From a virus, in IMG/VR virus record IMGVR_UViG_3300044614_000029, positions 1-33,242 of that record: a DNA stretch of 33,242 bases, one strand, 5' to 3'. Below are positions 8,203-16,651 of the stretch, piece after piece; positions within the stretch are counted from its first letter, which is position 1; each line of letters opens with the position of its first letter. A program made the position numbers and the translations under genes. The notes below the pieces were generated by a model. It ran no database searches. It was not told the DNA's origin and saw only the letters and a program-made list of their open reading frames with translations.

Positions 8203-10416
8203 CTATGTTCCCGAGTAAACGGCCACGCGATAGTCAAGGCCGAGCAAGTTCATCTTCAGCGGCAGATTCTGCGACACCTCAATCGACTGCTCGCGGCTGT
8301 AACCCAGCACACCATTGACCCGCTTGATGCCGGTGAAGGTAGGCTCCGGGTCATCCAGCAACGGATTATCCAACAGCCTAAACGCTACCGGCTGATTATT
8401 CAGCACAATGTTTTGTGTCTCTTCCAGCACCGCGCTGATCTCAACGATACGCTTCTTGAACGATACCCGGCTGCCGGTCTGCAGCTTGATCTCAACCGGC
8501 ATCGTCTTGACATACACGGTGATCGGTAAGCCTACCTCGTAGCTGGTGGTCGATGCGCGGTCAAACGTCACCGAGCCGCCACCGCTTACAGTCTCGTTAC
8601 TCTGCGGCACGCCGTCAGTAATGACATTCAGCGCCTTGCCAATATGCGGCAGGCTAGAGGCACTAGCTGCAGCGCCACCAGTAAATGCGCAGTCGGTATA
8701 CAGATTGTCCTGAAACAGCTCAATAAAGTACCTTGTGGTGCTGTTGAATACACGCTTGGTCACCGCATAGATCTGCGTCACATCCACGCCAACGTCGATA
8801 AACTCACCGTCGGTGGTGTACTCAGACGGCGATGTAATCTGCTGGCTGCGCATGATGGAGAAGACCGCCATGCTGCCATCGTTAGTGTTGGTCATTAGCA
8901 ACAGATCTGCCTCTTCTGTACTAGATGCCCGACGCAAAGCAATCCGCTGCGGCCCCTTCAGCAGGTGACCAGACAACAGCGAGATCCGCTGGGTGATGTA
9001 GGTCAGCTGGGTGTCGCTAAAGAGAAACTCATTGAGCGACTTGCCCTGGCGCTGGATGTAGACCGAACCAGACTCAACCGACTGCACCCGAGTGCCAGGC
9101 TTAATCCCATTTCGGCTGACGTTCTTAAACGTAAACGACAGCGGGGTGATCGGCTCAGTACCCTGCTGCGGCACAAAGAATTCACCGCCGGTGGTAAACA
9201 CTTGGAAATCACGCGAGCTGATGATGTCGGTGATGACGTTCAGATCGTTGGTGTCTAGCGTCGCCTCGACCGCATCATCGTCCAAAGACTCGAATGGTAC
9301 AAAGTCAAAGAATAGCCCGATCTTGCTGCCCCACACGGTCGATGGCCGCGACTTACTGCCGCCAAAGTACAGCCGACCCTCATGGAATGTCACGCTGCGT
9401 GGCCAGCCTCTGGTGCTCGACCAGACATCCTCATAATTCGATTCAAGTTCCCAGCGACCAGCATCAATCACCGAAGTATTAAAAAATGGGTATTCGGTAA
9501 CAGCCTCGACCACCGTTGACGATATGTATCTCGTAATCCTTGCCCGACCCTGTGGGCTGGCATTGACGTACTGATTGACCGACTCTGTTGTCCAAGTGGT
9601 GACTGCGTAATTGCTTGCGCTCGTTGGCGCTGTCGTCCATGCTGGGGTTACCGTTGCCACCTTGGTGCTGCCGACATAATCCTCAATAATCCTGATCTGG
9701 CCAGCACCTGTACCGCTGGTGATCGTGACATACATGCCGTTGTAGATGTCATCAGTAGCGCTAGATGTTGCCTTCAGCGTGATCGTGGTGCTGGTGCCAG
9801 CCTGTGCTGCGCCGCTGTCGTGGTTAGTTGCAGAGGCTGTCAGCGTGATGTTTCCTGATACCGCAGATGGTGTCAGAGTCGAGCCGATGTTCGTATCAAA
9901 GTTAATGTTGAATGCGTACTTAGGAATGCTGTCAAAGGTAATTGTGGTGGCCGTCCAAGCCGTATCGCTGGTGCGTGTTATGCGCACCGGCTGCAGGTCA
10001 GGATGCACCACAATCAGCGTGTCAGCCGACTGCGTCCAGCACATATCGTCAACGATGCTGCTGCCGATGGTGGTGGTCAGGTAGTTATTCCCGCTGCCAT
10101 TGATGTTGGTCTGTACTACACCATTCTTGATGATATACATGCGGTTATGCGTAAAGCACAACATGTAGGAATCATCGACAGAAAATGAGAATGGCACCAA
10201 GCGCACGCCGTTGCCTGCAGATGCTGTACTGGTATTAGGCAGTTCAAGAATATGCTTCAAGCCTGGGCGGCGACGCAGGCCACCTTGCGGCTGGATCAAG
10301 ACATTCGTTGCTTTGGCCAGCGCATTGCCATACTGCTGCAAATCGACACGCGCACGCAGCAACGGGTCGAGCTCACCCGTCGAGAAGTTCGTTGTAAAGT
10401 CAACGAAGCGGGTCAT
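8203..10416 (-). CDS. Tail tubular protein B / nozzle (737 aa)
   Basis: The N-terminus (FVDFTTNFSTGELDPLLRAR, then NALAKATNVLIQPQGGLRRR) is the highly characteristic opening of podovirus nozzle proteins (T7 gp12 family). The rest is rich in beta-strand and in Ser/Thr, as expected for a beta-propeller-like tube, and the length is near the usual 700-800 residues. The protein forms the distal tube of the short tail, below the gp11-like adaptor and above the fibre and nozzle tip. The start overlaps the stop of the gp11-like gene by one base at 10416. Confidence 0.92.
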   Translation of the reverse strand: MTRFVDFTTNFSTGELDPLLRARVDLQQYGNALAKATNVLIQPQGGLRRRPGLKHILELPNTSTASAGNGVRLVPFSFSVDDSYMLCFTHNRMYIIKNGVVQTNINGSGNNYLTTTIGSSIVDDMCWTQSADTLIVVHPDLQPVRITRTSDTAWTATTITFDSIPKYAFNINFDTNIGSTLTPSAVSGNITLTASATNHDSGAAQAGTSTTITLKATSSATDDIYNGMYVTITSGTGAGQIRIIEDYVGSTKVATVTPAWTTAPTSASNYAVTTWTTESVNQYVNASPQGRARITRYISSTVVEAVTEYPFFNTSVIDAGRWELESNYEDVWSSTRGWPRSVTFHEGRLYFGGSKSRPSTVWGSKIGLFFDFVPFESLDDDAVEATLDTNDLNVITDIISSRDFQVFTTGGEFFVPQQGTEPITPLSFTFKNVSRNGIKPGTRVQSVESGSVYIQRQGKSLNEFLFSDTQLTYITQRISLLSGHLLKGPQRIALRRASSTEEADLLLMTNTNDGSMAVFSIMRSQQITSPSEYTTDGEFIDVGVDVTQIYAVTKRVFNSTTRYFIELFQDNLYTDCAFTGGAAASASSLPHIGKALNVITDGVPQSNETVSGGGSVTFDRASTTSYEVGLPITVYVKTMPVEIKLQTGSRVSFKKRIVEISAVLEETQNIVLNNQPVAFRLLDNPLLDDPEPTFTGIKRVNGVLGYSREQSIEVSQNLPLKMNLLGLDYRVAVYSGT

Positions 10417-11030
10417 CAGTTCCTCACCGAAACCAAAGTGTAGTCTTCAATAACGCGCACCGGCTGATTCTTGCCATCAATCACAGCAGCCTGCCGGAAG
10501 AATCCACCACGCCCATTTTCAGCTGGATCGCCAACAGCGATCTGCCGCCAGCGCAACGCCTTGTCACCTTGTTCTGTAATTGGCTCCGCAACGTGCCAGG
10601 CAATCATGTATTTCAGCAACTGCACAAAGTATTGCGGCATTGCATATTCTGGTGTCTGGTACTGGTAGTCGATATAAACCGACTCCAGATTCGTCAGCAG
10701 CTTGTCGCCTTGGATCTCCCAATCGACACTAATGAAGCCGCCAATCGCAGCGGAATCGCGCACAGAATGCGGATTACCTAGCCGGTCACCAGGCAAAAGG
10801 TATTCATATTTCCAAAAGCTGGTGGGCGTAGTAATCAGCCGCGCCAGCTGGATCTTCTTCATGGAAAATGACCAGGGGTGCATCATCAAGGTCGAATCTC
10901 GGATGTCTGGATATAGACGGTCGCAGACCGAGCTCTCGTCGGTGCCGTCGTTAAAAGATGAGATTGCCTTCGCGCCCAGCAGAATCAGCGCGTCAGAGCA
11001 AATCGAAACACCTGTATCGCCTGCTGCCAT
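10416..11030 (-). CDS. Tail tubular protein A / head-tail adaptor (204 aa)
   Basis: The N-terminus (SICSDALILLGAKAISSFND) and the segment SSVCDRLYPDIRDSTLMMHPWSFSMKK match the gp11-type adaptor family. In that family a conserved 'hPW-FA' segment follows a predicted helix pair. The length matches the family (about 190-210). The protein would sit between the portal and tail tube B. It is preceded by a hairpin (11051-11081) that separates it from the head genes. Confidence 0.9.
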   Translation of the reverse strand: MAAGDTGVSICSDALILLGAKAISSFNDGTDESSVCDRLYPDIRDSTLMMHPWSFSMKKIQLARLITTPTSFWKYEYLLPGDRLGNPHSVRDSAAIGGFISVDWEIQGDKLLTNLESVYIDYQYQTPEYAMPQYFVQLLKYMIAWHVAEPITEQGDKALRWRQIAVGDPAENGRGGFFRQAAVIDGKNQPVRVIEDYTLVSVRN

Positions 11031-11050
11031 TGCAACCTCTTAATGTAAGA

Positions 11051-11081
11051 AAGGGCTGGCCTCTCTCAGAAACCAGCCCTT
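11051..11081 (-). terminator. Hairpin between head and tail genes, weak terminator candidate
   Basis: A perfect 9-bp inverted repeat (AAGGGCTGG / CCAGCCCTT) with a 13-base loop lies in the 70-bp gap between the decoration-like gene and tail tube A. On the minus strand it is followed by TCTTACATT, a poor U-tract, so it may be a leaky terminator or an mRNA-stabilising end that lets capsid message exceed tail message. T7 has a terminator at the equivalent place after its capsid gene. Confidence 0.5.
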
Positions 11082-11100
11082 GATACTACATGATGGCCAC

Positions 11101-11379
11101 TTAATCGCCGTCGGTATTCGACAGCGTGGTGCCGTCGGTTACGTCAACAACGCCGCTTGCGTTGGAAACGACATACACCAAAGTGACAACGGCGGTCGTG
11201 CCGGTCGAAGTCACGCAGTGGATAACGTCGCCCACTTCGAGCGTGTTGGCCAGCGCGTTGAAGTAACCCGCTGTGTTGACATCCGCGATAGCATCGGCTG
11301 TTTTGTAGCCGTACATCGACGGGGCGTTGCCTCGCTTGGAGGCACTGTAGGCTGTAAAGCCAGCTGCATCATATGCCAT
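11101..11379 (-). CDS. Small head decoration / capsid-associated protein candidate (92 aa)
   Basis: A short beta-rich protein with the pattern YKTADAIADVNTAGYFN (about residues 24-40) and LEVGDVIHCVTSTGT (about 47-61), ending in an acidic DGD tail. This pattern is common in small proteins encoded next to podovirus and siphovirus capsid genes and is thought to decorate the shell. It starts 15 bases after the capsid stop and is followed by a hairpin, so it is probably expressed at capsid level. The decoration role is inferred from position and pattern. Confidence 0.6.
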   Translation of the reverse strand: MAYDAAGFTAYSASKRGNAPSMYGYKTADAIADVNTAGYFNALANTLEVGDVIHCVTSTGTTAVVTLVYVVSNASGVVDVTDGTTLSNTDGD

Positions 11380-11394
11380 GACTTTGCCCTCCTA

Positions 11395-12249
11395 TTAAGC
11401 TGCAGCCGCAGTATCGCGTGCAGTGATTTTGACGATACCCTCTGCATCGATAGCAATCGAACCAGCCGAGAATAATGCATTGACCAACCAGCTGGTCTTC
11501 TCTGGAACATAGTTGATTTCGGTGCGAGGAGCGATGCCTTCTGCGTAGCCGATAGCGTCTTTGTGGAAAGCAAACAGAGTGCGATCCGACGAACCATCGA
11601 TTGGCAGGCCACCTTCCGAGCGGTCACCCAAGACATGGAACGTGAAGCCCATGTACTGGTTGATTTCACCCTGAACCAGCGCCTTCACGGTGTTGAAGTC
11701 CGAGCTGGTGACCGAAGTCTGCTCGAGCATCGCTGCCAGCGAGTTAGCGTGGATGATGATGTGACGACCATCAGATGGCACGTTCTTGGCGTTCAGGATC
11801 TTCGCAGCTTCGCGCAACTTGGAAATGTTCATGTTGGTGTTCGAGCCACCAATTGAATTTGCCACAGTGCCGGTGCCGGAAGCAGCGTTCAGCGCGTCGA
11901 GGATCAACTGATCCTGGCGGCGGCCAATCGCAGCGCCAACAACTTGGGCAAGCTCAGAGCGCTCGTCGAAGTTGACCTTCTGCTGCGAGAAGATGTCCGA
12001 ATATTCTGCAGCGTTCCAATCGGACAGCGTGCAGGTGACATTCGAGAAACCTACGTTCATTGGGGTGACATCAGTCTGCGTTACACGGGCAGTAGCCACG
12101 CCGCGACCGACTTTAGGAAAACGTACAGTAGAGCCTTCGACACCACGACGCTGACGCACAGCACCCACCAGCATTGCTTTGCCCTGGTAGGCTTGCTTAA
12201 CTTCAGCATCGAACAGCGTAACAAAGGCGTTCGATAGAGAAACGGCCAT
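11395..12249 (-). CDS. Major capsid protein (284 aa)
   Basis: This gene is bounded by the scaffold gene upstream and a decoration-like gene downstream. The sequence shows features of short HK97-fold capsids of podoviruses: a helical N-terminus (FVTLFDAEVKQAYQGK), a glycine-bearing beta region (VRFPKVGRGVATARV), the strand pair WNAAEYSDIFSQQKVNFDER, and a C-terminal segment with TEINYVPEKTSWLVNALFSAG, typical of the last strands of this family. A ribosome-binding site (GAGGT, 6 bases before ATG) supports the start. It is transcribed after a 215-bp leader that contains the scaffold-gene terminator. Confidence 0.85.
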   Translation of the reverse strand: MAVSLSNAFVTLFDAEVKQAYQGKAMLVGAVRQRRGVEGSTVRFPKVGRGVATARVTQTDVTPMNVGFSNVTCTLSDWNAAEYSDIFSQQKVNFDERSELAQVVGAAIGRRQDQLILDALNAASGTGTVANSIGGSNTNMNISKLREAAKILNAKNVPSDGRHIIIHANSLAAMLEQTSVTSSDFNTVKALVQGEINQYMGFTFHVLGDRSEGGLPIDGSSDRTLFAFHKDAIGYAEGIAPRTEINYVPEKTSWLVNALFSAGSIAIDAEGIVKITARDTAAAA

Positions 12250-12417
12250 TTGAATACCTCATTCGGTTAATTAATCAGGGTTTTGCGCGTCGGTGAGCCG
12301 CTGATGCGGGCCTTGCTTGCTGATTACGTCAGCCGGTCGGTGGCATCTCGCCACAAGTAAGGGTCGGTAAACCGGTAGGCCTTACCACAATTGTATTTGC
12401 TTTTTGGAAAAAAGCAA
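12250..12417. other. Capsid leader region without a gene
   Basis: Between the scaffold terminator and the capsid start there is no convincing gene. The region holds a small inverted repeat (GCTTTTT/AAAAAGC, 12399-12415) next to the terminator, and the capsid ribosome-binding site at its left end. A promoter would be expected because the terminator precedes it, but no clear -35/-10 pair was found on the minus strand. Read-through is an alternative. Confidence 0.5.
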
Positions 12418-12445
12418 TAAAAAAACCCCAGCACACGGGCTGGGG
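12418..12445 (-). terminator. Rho-independent terminator after the scaffold gene
   Basis: On the minus strand a 7-bp GC-rich stem (CCCCAGC / GCTGGGG, 12426-12445) is followed at once by TTTTTTTATT. It starts 19 bases after the scaffold stop codon. This is a canonical intrinsic terminator located between scaffold and capsid genes. Confidence 0.88.
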
Positions 12446-12464
12446 CAAAGTCGCGGCTGCGGGG

Positions 12465-13250
12465 TTACTCTTTTACATAGGTGCGAAACATGCGTTCGAC
12501 CTTCTGCCGGTAAGCCGGGTCGGTATTGTATTTTGGATCGGCCACCATTGCATAAAGTTCATCTTTGCTGGGCGTACCCTCAAGCGGTGCCGACTCAATC
12601 GGGATGCGTCCTTCGTAGGCTTCGCGGATTTTCATCAAGGCATTCAAACCGCGAGCTGTGCCGCCCATGATTTTGAATTCCTCGAAATCGTCCTTGCCCC
12701 AAACGCCCTTGTTGACCAGGCCGCGAGCCCAATCGACCATGCCGTTGACCACGGCACCGGCATTCGGGCCGAGCTTCTTCATTTCCTCGGCAGGATCGAC
12801 CACCTCGCCAGCCATCATCTCCTGCGCTTGGCTACGCAACGATGTTGCTAGGTCATCAAATTGTGCTTGGGATAGCCCGTTCTCTTTCGCCCAGTTGGCA
12901 AGCGTTGCTGCCATCGGGTTATCAGCGGAGTCCTCGCCGCCAAAAGAGGTAAGGTCGTATTTGCCATCAGCTGGTGCGTTGTGAGCGCCCTTGGAAATCT
13001 TGGCTCTCAGGTCGCGCCATGACTTGGCAATACCTTCCAAGTCGGGCTCGTTGCTATCTTTGTTCCAGAAGTTCTCAGGCCAATAGTCTGGCCGCTCCAG
13101 CGGATCGTCTGCTGGCGTTTTGGTGGGGTCAGGTGGCCGGTGATCAATATCGACTGCCTGGGTGGCTTGCGCCGGGGTGTTGGGGTCATCGACTGTAACG
13201 CTGTCGAGTAGGCCGGATTGACCGGGCTCGACAGATGTTGTGTCTGTCAT
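12465..13250 (-). CDS. Capsid assembly scaffolding protein (261 aa)
   Basis: An acidic, largely helical protein directly between portal and capsid genes, the invariable position of T7 gp9-type scaffolds. The first 60 residues are Pro/Asp/Thr-rich and probably disordered. The segment RPDYWPENFW (about residues 54-63) is the 'P--W/F-P-NFW' signature of podovirus scaffolds. The C-terminus is helical and basic (YRQKVERMFRTYVKE), as expected for the capsid-binding end. The start overlaps the stop of the upstream small gene by four bases (ATGA). Confidence 0.85.
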   Translation of the reverse strand: MTDTTSVEPGQSGLLDSVTVDDPNTPAQATQAVDIDHRPPDPTKTPADDPLERPDYWPENFWNKDSNEPDLEGIAKSWRDLRAKISKGAHNAPADGKYDLTSFGGEDSADNPMAATLANWAKENGLSQAQFDDLATSLRSQAQEMMAGEVVDPAEEMKKLGPNAGAVVNGMVDWARGLVNKGVWGKDDFEEFKIMGGTARGLNALMKIREAYEGRIPIESAPLEGTPSKDELYAMVADPKYNTDPAYRQKVERMFRTYVKE

Positions 13251-13504
13251 AAATTCCTCGCTTGATGAATCCGTGCTATGAGTTCTCGCACGACAGTCCT
13301 CTGCCCTTCAGCAAAGAATGCGTGCGATGGGTCGGTGCCTGGCACGGCAACAGGCACATCCACATACATCTGACGCAGCCAAGCCAGCAGCTTCTGGCCG
13401 TCTTCGGTGGCAAACACCCGCAGGCAAAGCCTAGCCAAGTCTTCCCGCTGCTGTTCTGCTGGCCGTATGTCAGCCGTTATTGCGTCGAGCTCATCCCACG
13501 ACAT
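13247..13504 (-). CDS. Small conserved phage protein, Bbp19-like (85 aa)
   Basis: A small helical protein with FATEDGQKLLAWLRQMYVD in the middle and a C-terminal segment GQRTVVRELIARI. It resembles short proteins found between portal and scaffold in many phages (Bordetella phage Bbp19-type, from memory). It has no catalytic motif. It overlaps the portal stop by one base and the scaffold start by four bases, so it is translationally coupled to head assembly genes. A role as a minor head or assembly factor is only inferred. Confidence 0.6.
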   Translation of the reverse strand: MSWDELDAITADIRPAEQQREDLARLCLRVFATEDGQKLLAWLRQMYVDVPVAVPGTDPSHAFFAEGQRTVVRELIARIHQARNL

Positions 13505-15102
13505 TAGGCCATACCTTCAGCGGCAGGCATCGCCCCAGCTTGTGCCTGCATGGCCATTGCCTGCGCCATTGCAGCCTCTTGCTGTTGCTGTTGCATGGTT
13601 TCCATCAGTACCGCACGCTCTGCCGCCGTATTGCGCACAGCAGCTGGCACGCCCAGCTTGTCGCCAATGTAATCGACCACGGCATCGGTCTTGATTGCCA
13701 GTGCGCCATCGGTGCCAAAGCCTTGCATCAGCTGAGTGTACTGGATGATGGCGTTGACCTCTTCCATATTCTGCGCCATCGCAAGCGGTGCCACCGGCAC
13801 CACCTTGGCCTCAAGACCGTTGATGCGCAAAGGCATGTCGATCAAGCCGCGCTCGTCCATCACCTCGAGAATCTTGGCCACCAGCGGGATCATTGTCTCG
13901 TTGATCAGGCGACCAAATGCCGAGCCTAGATTCTGCGCGAGCTCCTTCATGCGTTCGACAATCTCGGTGGCCGACCGTGCCGACATGTTGTCCGGCGGCA
14001 GCGACTCATCCAGCAAAATGCGCTTGATGTTGGCCACCAGGTCGTTGATCACCAGCTGCGACACGTTGAAGTCACCCGAGCGGGGCAGCGCCTGCAGTGC
14101 TGGGCCTTGTGGGCCACCATTGCGAGCCACAGGAATAATCGCACCAGGCACCAGCTTGACCGTGTTCGGGTTCAGAACGCCATCGTCTGCCGCTGTGTAC
14201 ACACCAGCCACCGCCAGAGAAGCATTCTTTAGCAGCAGTTCCTTGGTTTTGTTCAGCGTCTTGATGTCTGGCAGCGCAGTCATCAACGGGCCACGGCCAT
14301 AGATCTCGCCTGCGACCTTCATGTACCGCGAGATTACCCAGGGCGAAGTCTTGCGACGGCGATAGACCAGCTCGTCTTTGCCTTCCTTCCAGATAACGTG
14401 GTAACAGTAGTCGCCGCGCTTGGCATCAAAGATCGTTGCTTCCAGCAGTTCGACATCATCGGTAGGCTTCTGCTCAATTAAGCGCTGCAGCGTGTCCGGT
14501 ATCTTTGCGTCTGGCCACTGGCGCTGGATCGATTCAGCCTTCATGCGCATCCGGCGATAGACGTTATCCACCTGACCGTTTGCGCCTTCCTCGTAGCTGA
14601 CCAGAAACAGCGGCACAGGCACAAAGTTGATTGGCGCAACATCGTCGCCAGGCTGCACCATCATGCAAGCCGTGCCGACTGCTAGATCAAGCAGGAATTC
14701 ACCGATAGCAATGTCAAAGTTTGATTGCTTCAGTACAGCAAACATCTGGTCGCTGTAGACATCCAGCACTGCCTGCAGCTGTTGGCGGCGCTCTGTCGGT
14801 ATCGACGGGCCAGGTTCTAGCCTGCACCACTTGCGCTGCGGTGGAAACACCACAGACTGCAGCCGGTTGGCAAACCGCTGGGTCGAGTTGATAGCAGTCG
14901 AGTCGAACACCCGCGCCATCTTCTTGCTGCCGGTAGCGCCACCTTCCCACACACCGTAGAGCTGTCGCTGTGGCAAGGCAAACTCGTAGGCATCTTGGTA
15001 CAGCTGCTGAAACTCATCCTTTTTGGTCTGAGCTGCAGCCTGCCGCTTGATGATCTCTTCGGGTTTTAGCCGCATCCCGCCGAGTGGTTCTTTGTATGCC
15101 AT
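13504..15102 (-). CDS. Portal (head-to-tail connector) protein (532 aa)
   Basis: The opening matches T7 gp8-type portals: a helical N-terminus, then YEFALPQRQ (about 41-49), RVFDSTAINSTQRFANRLQS (about 64-83) and FPPQRKWCRLEPG. Later segments SPWVISRYMKVAGEIYGRGP and SLPPDNMSARSATEIVERMKE are hallmark portal motifs for the wing and the long helix. The C-terminus is a Gln/Ala/Met-rich tail, common in this family. The length is typical (500-550). The dodecamer would sit at the capsid vertex and contact terminase and the gp11-like adaptor. Confidence 0.95.
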   Translation of the reverse strand: MAYKEPLGGMRLKPEEIIKRQAAAQTKKDEFQQLYQDAYEFALPQRQLYGVWEGGATGSKKMARVFDSTAINSTQRFANRLQSVVFPPQRKWCRLEPGPSIPTERRQQLQAVLDVYSDQMFAVLKQSNFDIAIGEFLLDLAVGTACMMVQPGDDVAPINFVPVPLFLVSYEEGANGQVDNVYRRMRMKAESIQRQWPDAKIPDTLQRLIEQKPTDDVELLEATIFDAKRGDYCYHVIWKEGKDELVYRRRKTSPWVISRYMKVAGEIYGRGPLMTALPDIKTLNKTKELLLKNASLAVAGVYTAADDGVLNPNTVKLVPGAIIPVARNGGPQGPALQALPRSGDFNVSQLVINDLVANIKRILLDESLPPDNMSARSATEIVERMKELAQNLGSAFGRLINETMIPLVAKILEVMDERGLIDMPLRINGLEAKVVPVAPLAMAQNMEEVNAIIQYTQLMQGFGTDGALAIKTDAVVDYIGDKLGVPAAVRNTAAERAVLMETMQQQQQEAAMAQAMAMQAQAGAMPAAEGMA

Positions 15103-15103
15103 G

Positions 15104-15430
15104 TCAATCGTCCTTGTTTAGCTTGTACTTTTCCAGCAGGTTGCGACCTTTTGCTGCCAGCCTTGCTGCTGCACCTGCTGTGCGCGGCACCGGCTCGCCC
15201 CAAGCATTTGCTGCTAACGCCAGCCTGGTCGGATCACCATCATCATCAACCAGCGGCCCACTCGGGTTGGTATAGAACCGAGTCAGGAAAGATCCCTTGC
15301 GCCGTGCGCGTTCACCCGATGGTGAAGATTCTTTGACCCCAGGCTGCAGATTCTTGCTCTCGCCGGAGCGCTCAAACTTTCGCCTGCCAGCCTCAGTCAG
15401 CCCACCTTCAGGGTCGCGCAGCTGTGGCAT
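15104..15430 (-). CDS. Small basic protein, DUF6321-like (108 aa)
   Basis: A basic protein with the run LTEAGRRKFERSGESKNLQP, then RARRKGSFLTRFYTN and TRLALAANAWGEPVPRT. This set is seen in a family of small phage proteins usually encoded between terminase and portal (recalled as DUF6321). No function is established. The basic helix-rich character suggests nucleic-acid or terminase contact, which is speculation. It starts after a run of small overlapping genes and ends one base before the portal start. Confidence 0.6.
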   Translation of the reverse strand: MPQLRDPEGGLTEAGRRKFERSGESKNLQPGVKESSPSGERARRKGSFLTRFYTNPSGPLVDDDGDPTRLALAANAWGEPVPRTAGAAARLAAKGRNLLEKYKLNKDD

Positions 15431-15622
15431 TTAGTCTTCCTCTTCGTCTTCGAGTTCAGCCTCGTCCATCATTTCTTTCAGGCCGCGCATTGGCTTCTCT
15501 GGCTTTTTGGTGGACATGTACTTCGCAACTTTTTTGCGCAGAGCTGGTGGCAGCTTCGACAGCTCGACCATACCTTCCTCTTCGCCCTCATACTCTTTTT
15601 CGATAGAGATTTCGATCTTCAT
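15431..15622 (-). CDS. Small acidic/basic two-part protein (63 aa), unknown
   Basis: The N-terminal 18 residues are Glu-rich (EISIEKEYEGEEEG), the middle is Lys-rich, and the last 12 residues are almost all acidic. The start codon overlaps the stop of the upstream 52-residue gene (ATGA), and the stop abuts the next start. This coupling and the lack of frame damage argue that the gene is real. No family recognised. Confidence 0.5.
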   Translation of the reverse strand: MKIEISIEKEYEGEEEGMVELSKLPPALRKKVAKYMSTKKPEKPMRGLKEMMDEAELEDEEED

Positions 15623-15777
15623 TTGCTGCCTTTCGCTGCGATCATATTGTCGATCAGGTTGGGATAGGGTCGGCCTGCCTTCTGAGCTCGACGCATCGCG
15701 CTGCGCTTCTCCGACTCGGATAGCTTCTGTGGCTTGCCGAGATCCTTTGGCCTTGGCTTATCCCAGACTTCTTTCAT
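15619..15777 (-). CDS. Small basic protein (52 aa), unknown
   Basis: The frame reads MKEVWDKPRPKDLGKPQKLS at the N-terminus and ends NLIDNMIAAKGSK. It is strongly basic. It overlaps the genes on both sides: its start overlaps the TGA of the 56-residue gene by three bases, and its stop overlaps the start at 15622. No family recognised; the overlap chain is the main evidence. Confidence 0.55.
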   Translation of the reverse strand: MKEVWDKPRPKDLGKPQKLSESEKRSAMRRAQKAGRPYPNLIDNMIAAKGSK

Positions 15778-15947
15778 CACTTGCCTTTCTTGGCCATACC
15801 GGCCTCGGACAATGCGATGGCAACCGCCTGATCACGCGACTTGACCTTGTCGCCGCTGGAAGATTTCAGTTTGCCAGCCTTGTACTCGCGCATGACCTTG
15901 GAAACCTTCATCTTCATCTTGTCTTCTTTGTCGTAATTGCCTGGCAT
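15777..15947 (-). CDS. Small basic conserved protein, DUF6496-like (56 aa)
   Basis: The sequence VSKVMREYKAGKLKSSSGDK followed by VKSRDQAVAIALSEAG is a pattern widely seen in small phage and bacterial proteins (recalled as DUF6496). The protein is Lys-rich with a short helical second half. The stop lies inside the start of the next gene, and the upstream gene ends two bases before its ATG. Function unknown. Confidence 0.65.
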   Translation of the reverse strand: MPGNYDKEDKMKMKVSKVMREYKAGKLKSSSGDKVKSRDQAVAIALSEAGMAKKGK

Positions 15948-15949
15948 GG

Positions 15950-16651
15950 TTAAGTCTCCTGTAGCATTGGTCGGGTTGCGCGTCGGCTGACAGCGCCCAA
16001 GCGTGCAGCCTTGCGTTCGCTGACTTCACGTTGAAATGCTGATTCAGCTTCTGCGCGTCGCTTTTGAAATCCAGATGAATCAAACGTGCCGAGCTCTGGC
16101 ATGGTTGGCGCTGTCGGTGCCGTGGGTGCCTTCTCAGTAAATTGACCCGGTGGTGTTCTCTTGCGCAGTTCTTGGCCGACCACTTTTGTGATCATGTTTC
16201 CGGTTGGCACTTGTCTAGCACCACGGCCAGCACCTACTGTTCTCGTTTCTGGCACTTCGCCCATCACATCTGCTAGAAAATAATTGACCGGCAGATCGTC
16301 TGCTCTGTATTGCACACCATCAATGGTGAAGCCAGCGCCACCTCTATTTCGCCATGTTGGCGCGTTGACCCTTTCGCCTGCTGACGTTGGGAAATCCTCG
16401 ATGGCTTTCTGATACGCAGCCAATCGTTGTTTGTAGCCAGCTGCTTGCTTTTCGTAATCAGCAAACTGAGTTCTGTATTGCTCCATCGCAAGGTTGTAAG
16501 GCTCCAGCGTTTTAGCGCGACCCGCTTCAAACTCACCAAAAGCCTTTTGATACTCACCGGTCATAGCATCGACGTTGCGTCTGTACTCAGCGGCCAGGCG
16601 ATCAATGTCTGTCATCCGGCGCAGACCTCTGCCCTTTGGTGAAGTCGCCAT
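15950..16651 (-). CDS. Structural-region coiled-coil protein (233 aa), unknown
   Basis: The first 100 residues are predicted long helix with repeated aromatic and acidic positions (EYRRNVDAMTGEYQKAFGEF), a coiled-coil pattern. A small globular middle contains WRNRGGAGFTIDGVQYRADD, and the C-terminal third is Pro/Thr-rich and then basic. It overlaps the stop of the upstream coiled-coil gene by one base. Its place between terminase and portal suggests a minor head or packaging factor. No named family was recognised. Confidence 0.55.
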   Translation of the reverse strand: MATSPKGRGLRRMTDIDRLAAEYRRNVDAMTGEYQKAFGEFEAGRAKTLEPYNLAMEQYRTQFADYEKQAAGYKQRLAAYQKAIEDFPTSAGERVNAPTWRNRGGAGFTIDGVQYRADDLPVNYFLADVMGEVPETRTVGAGRGARQVPTGNMITKVVGQELRKRTPPGQFTEKAPTAPTAPTMPELGTFDSSGFQKRRAEAESAFQREVSERKAARLGAVSRRATRPMLQET

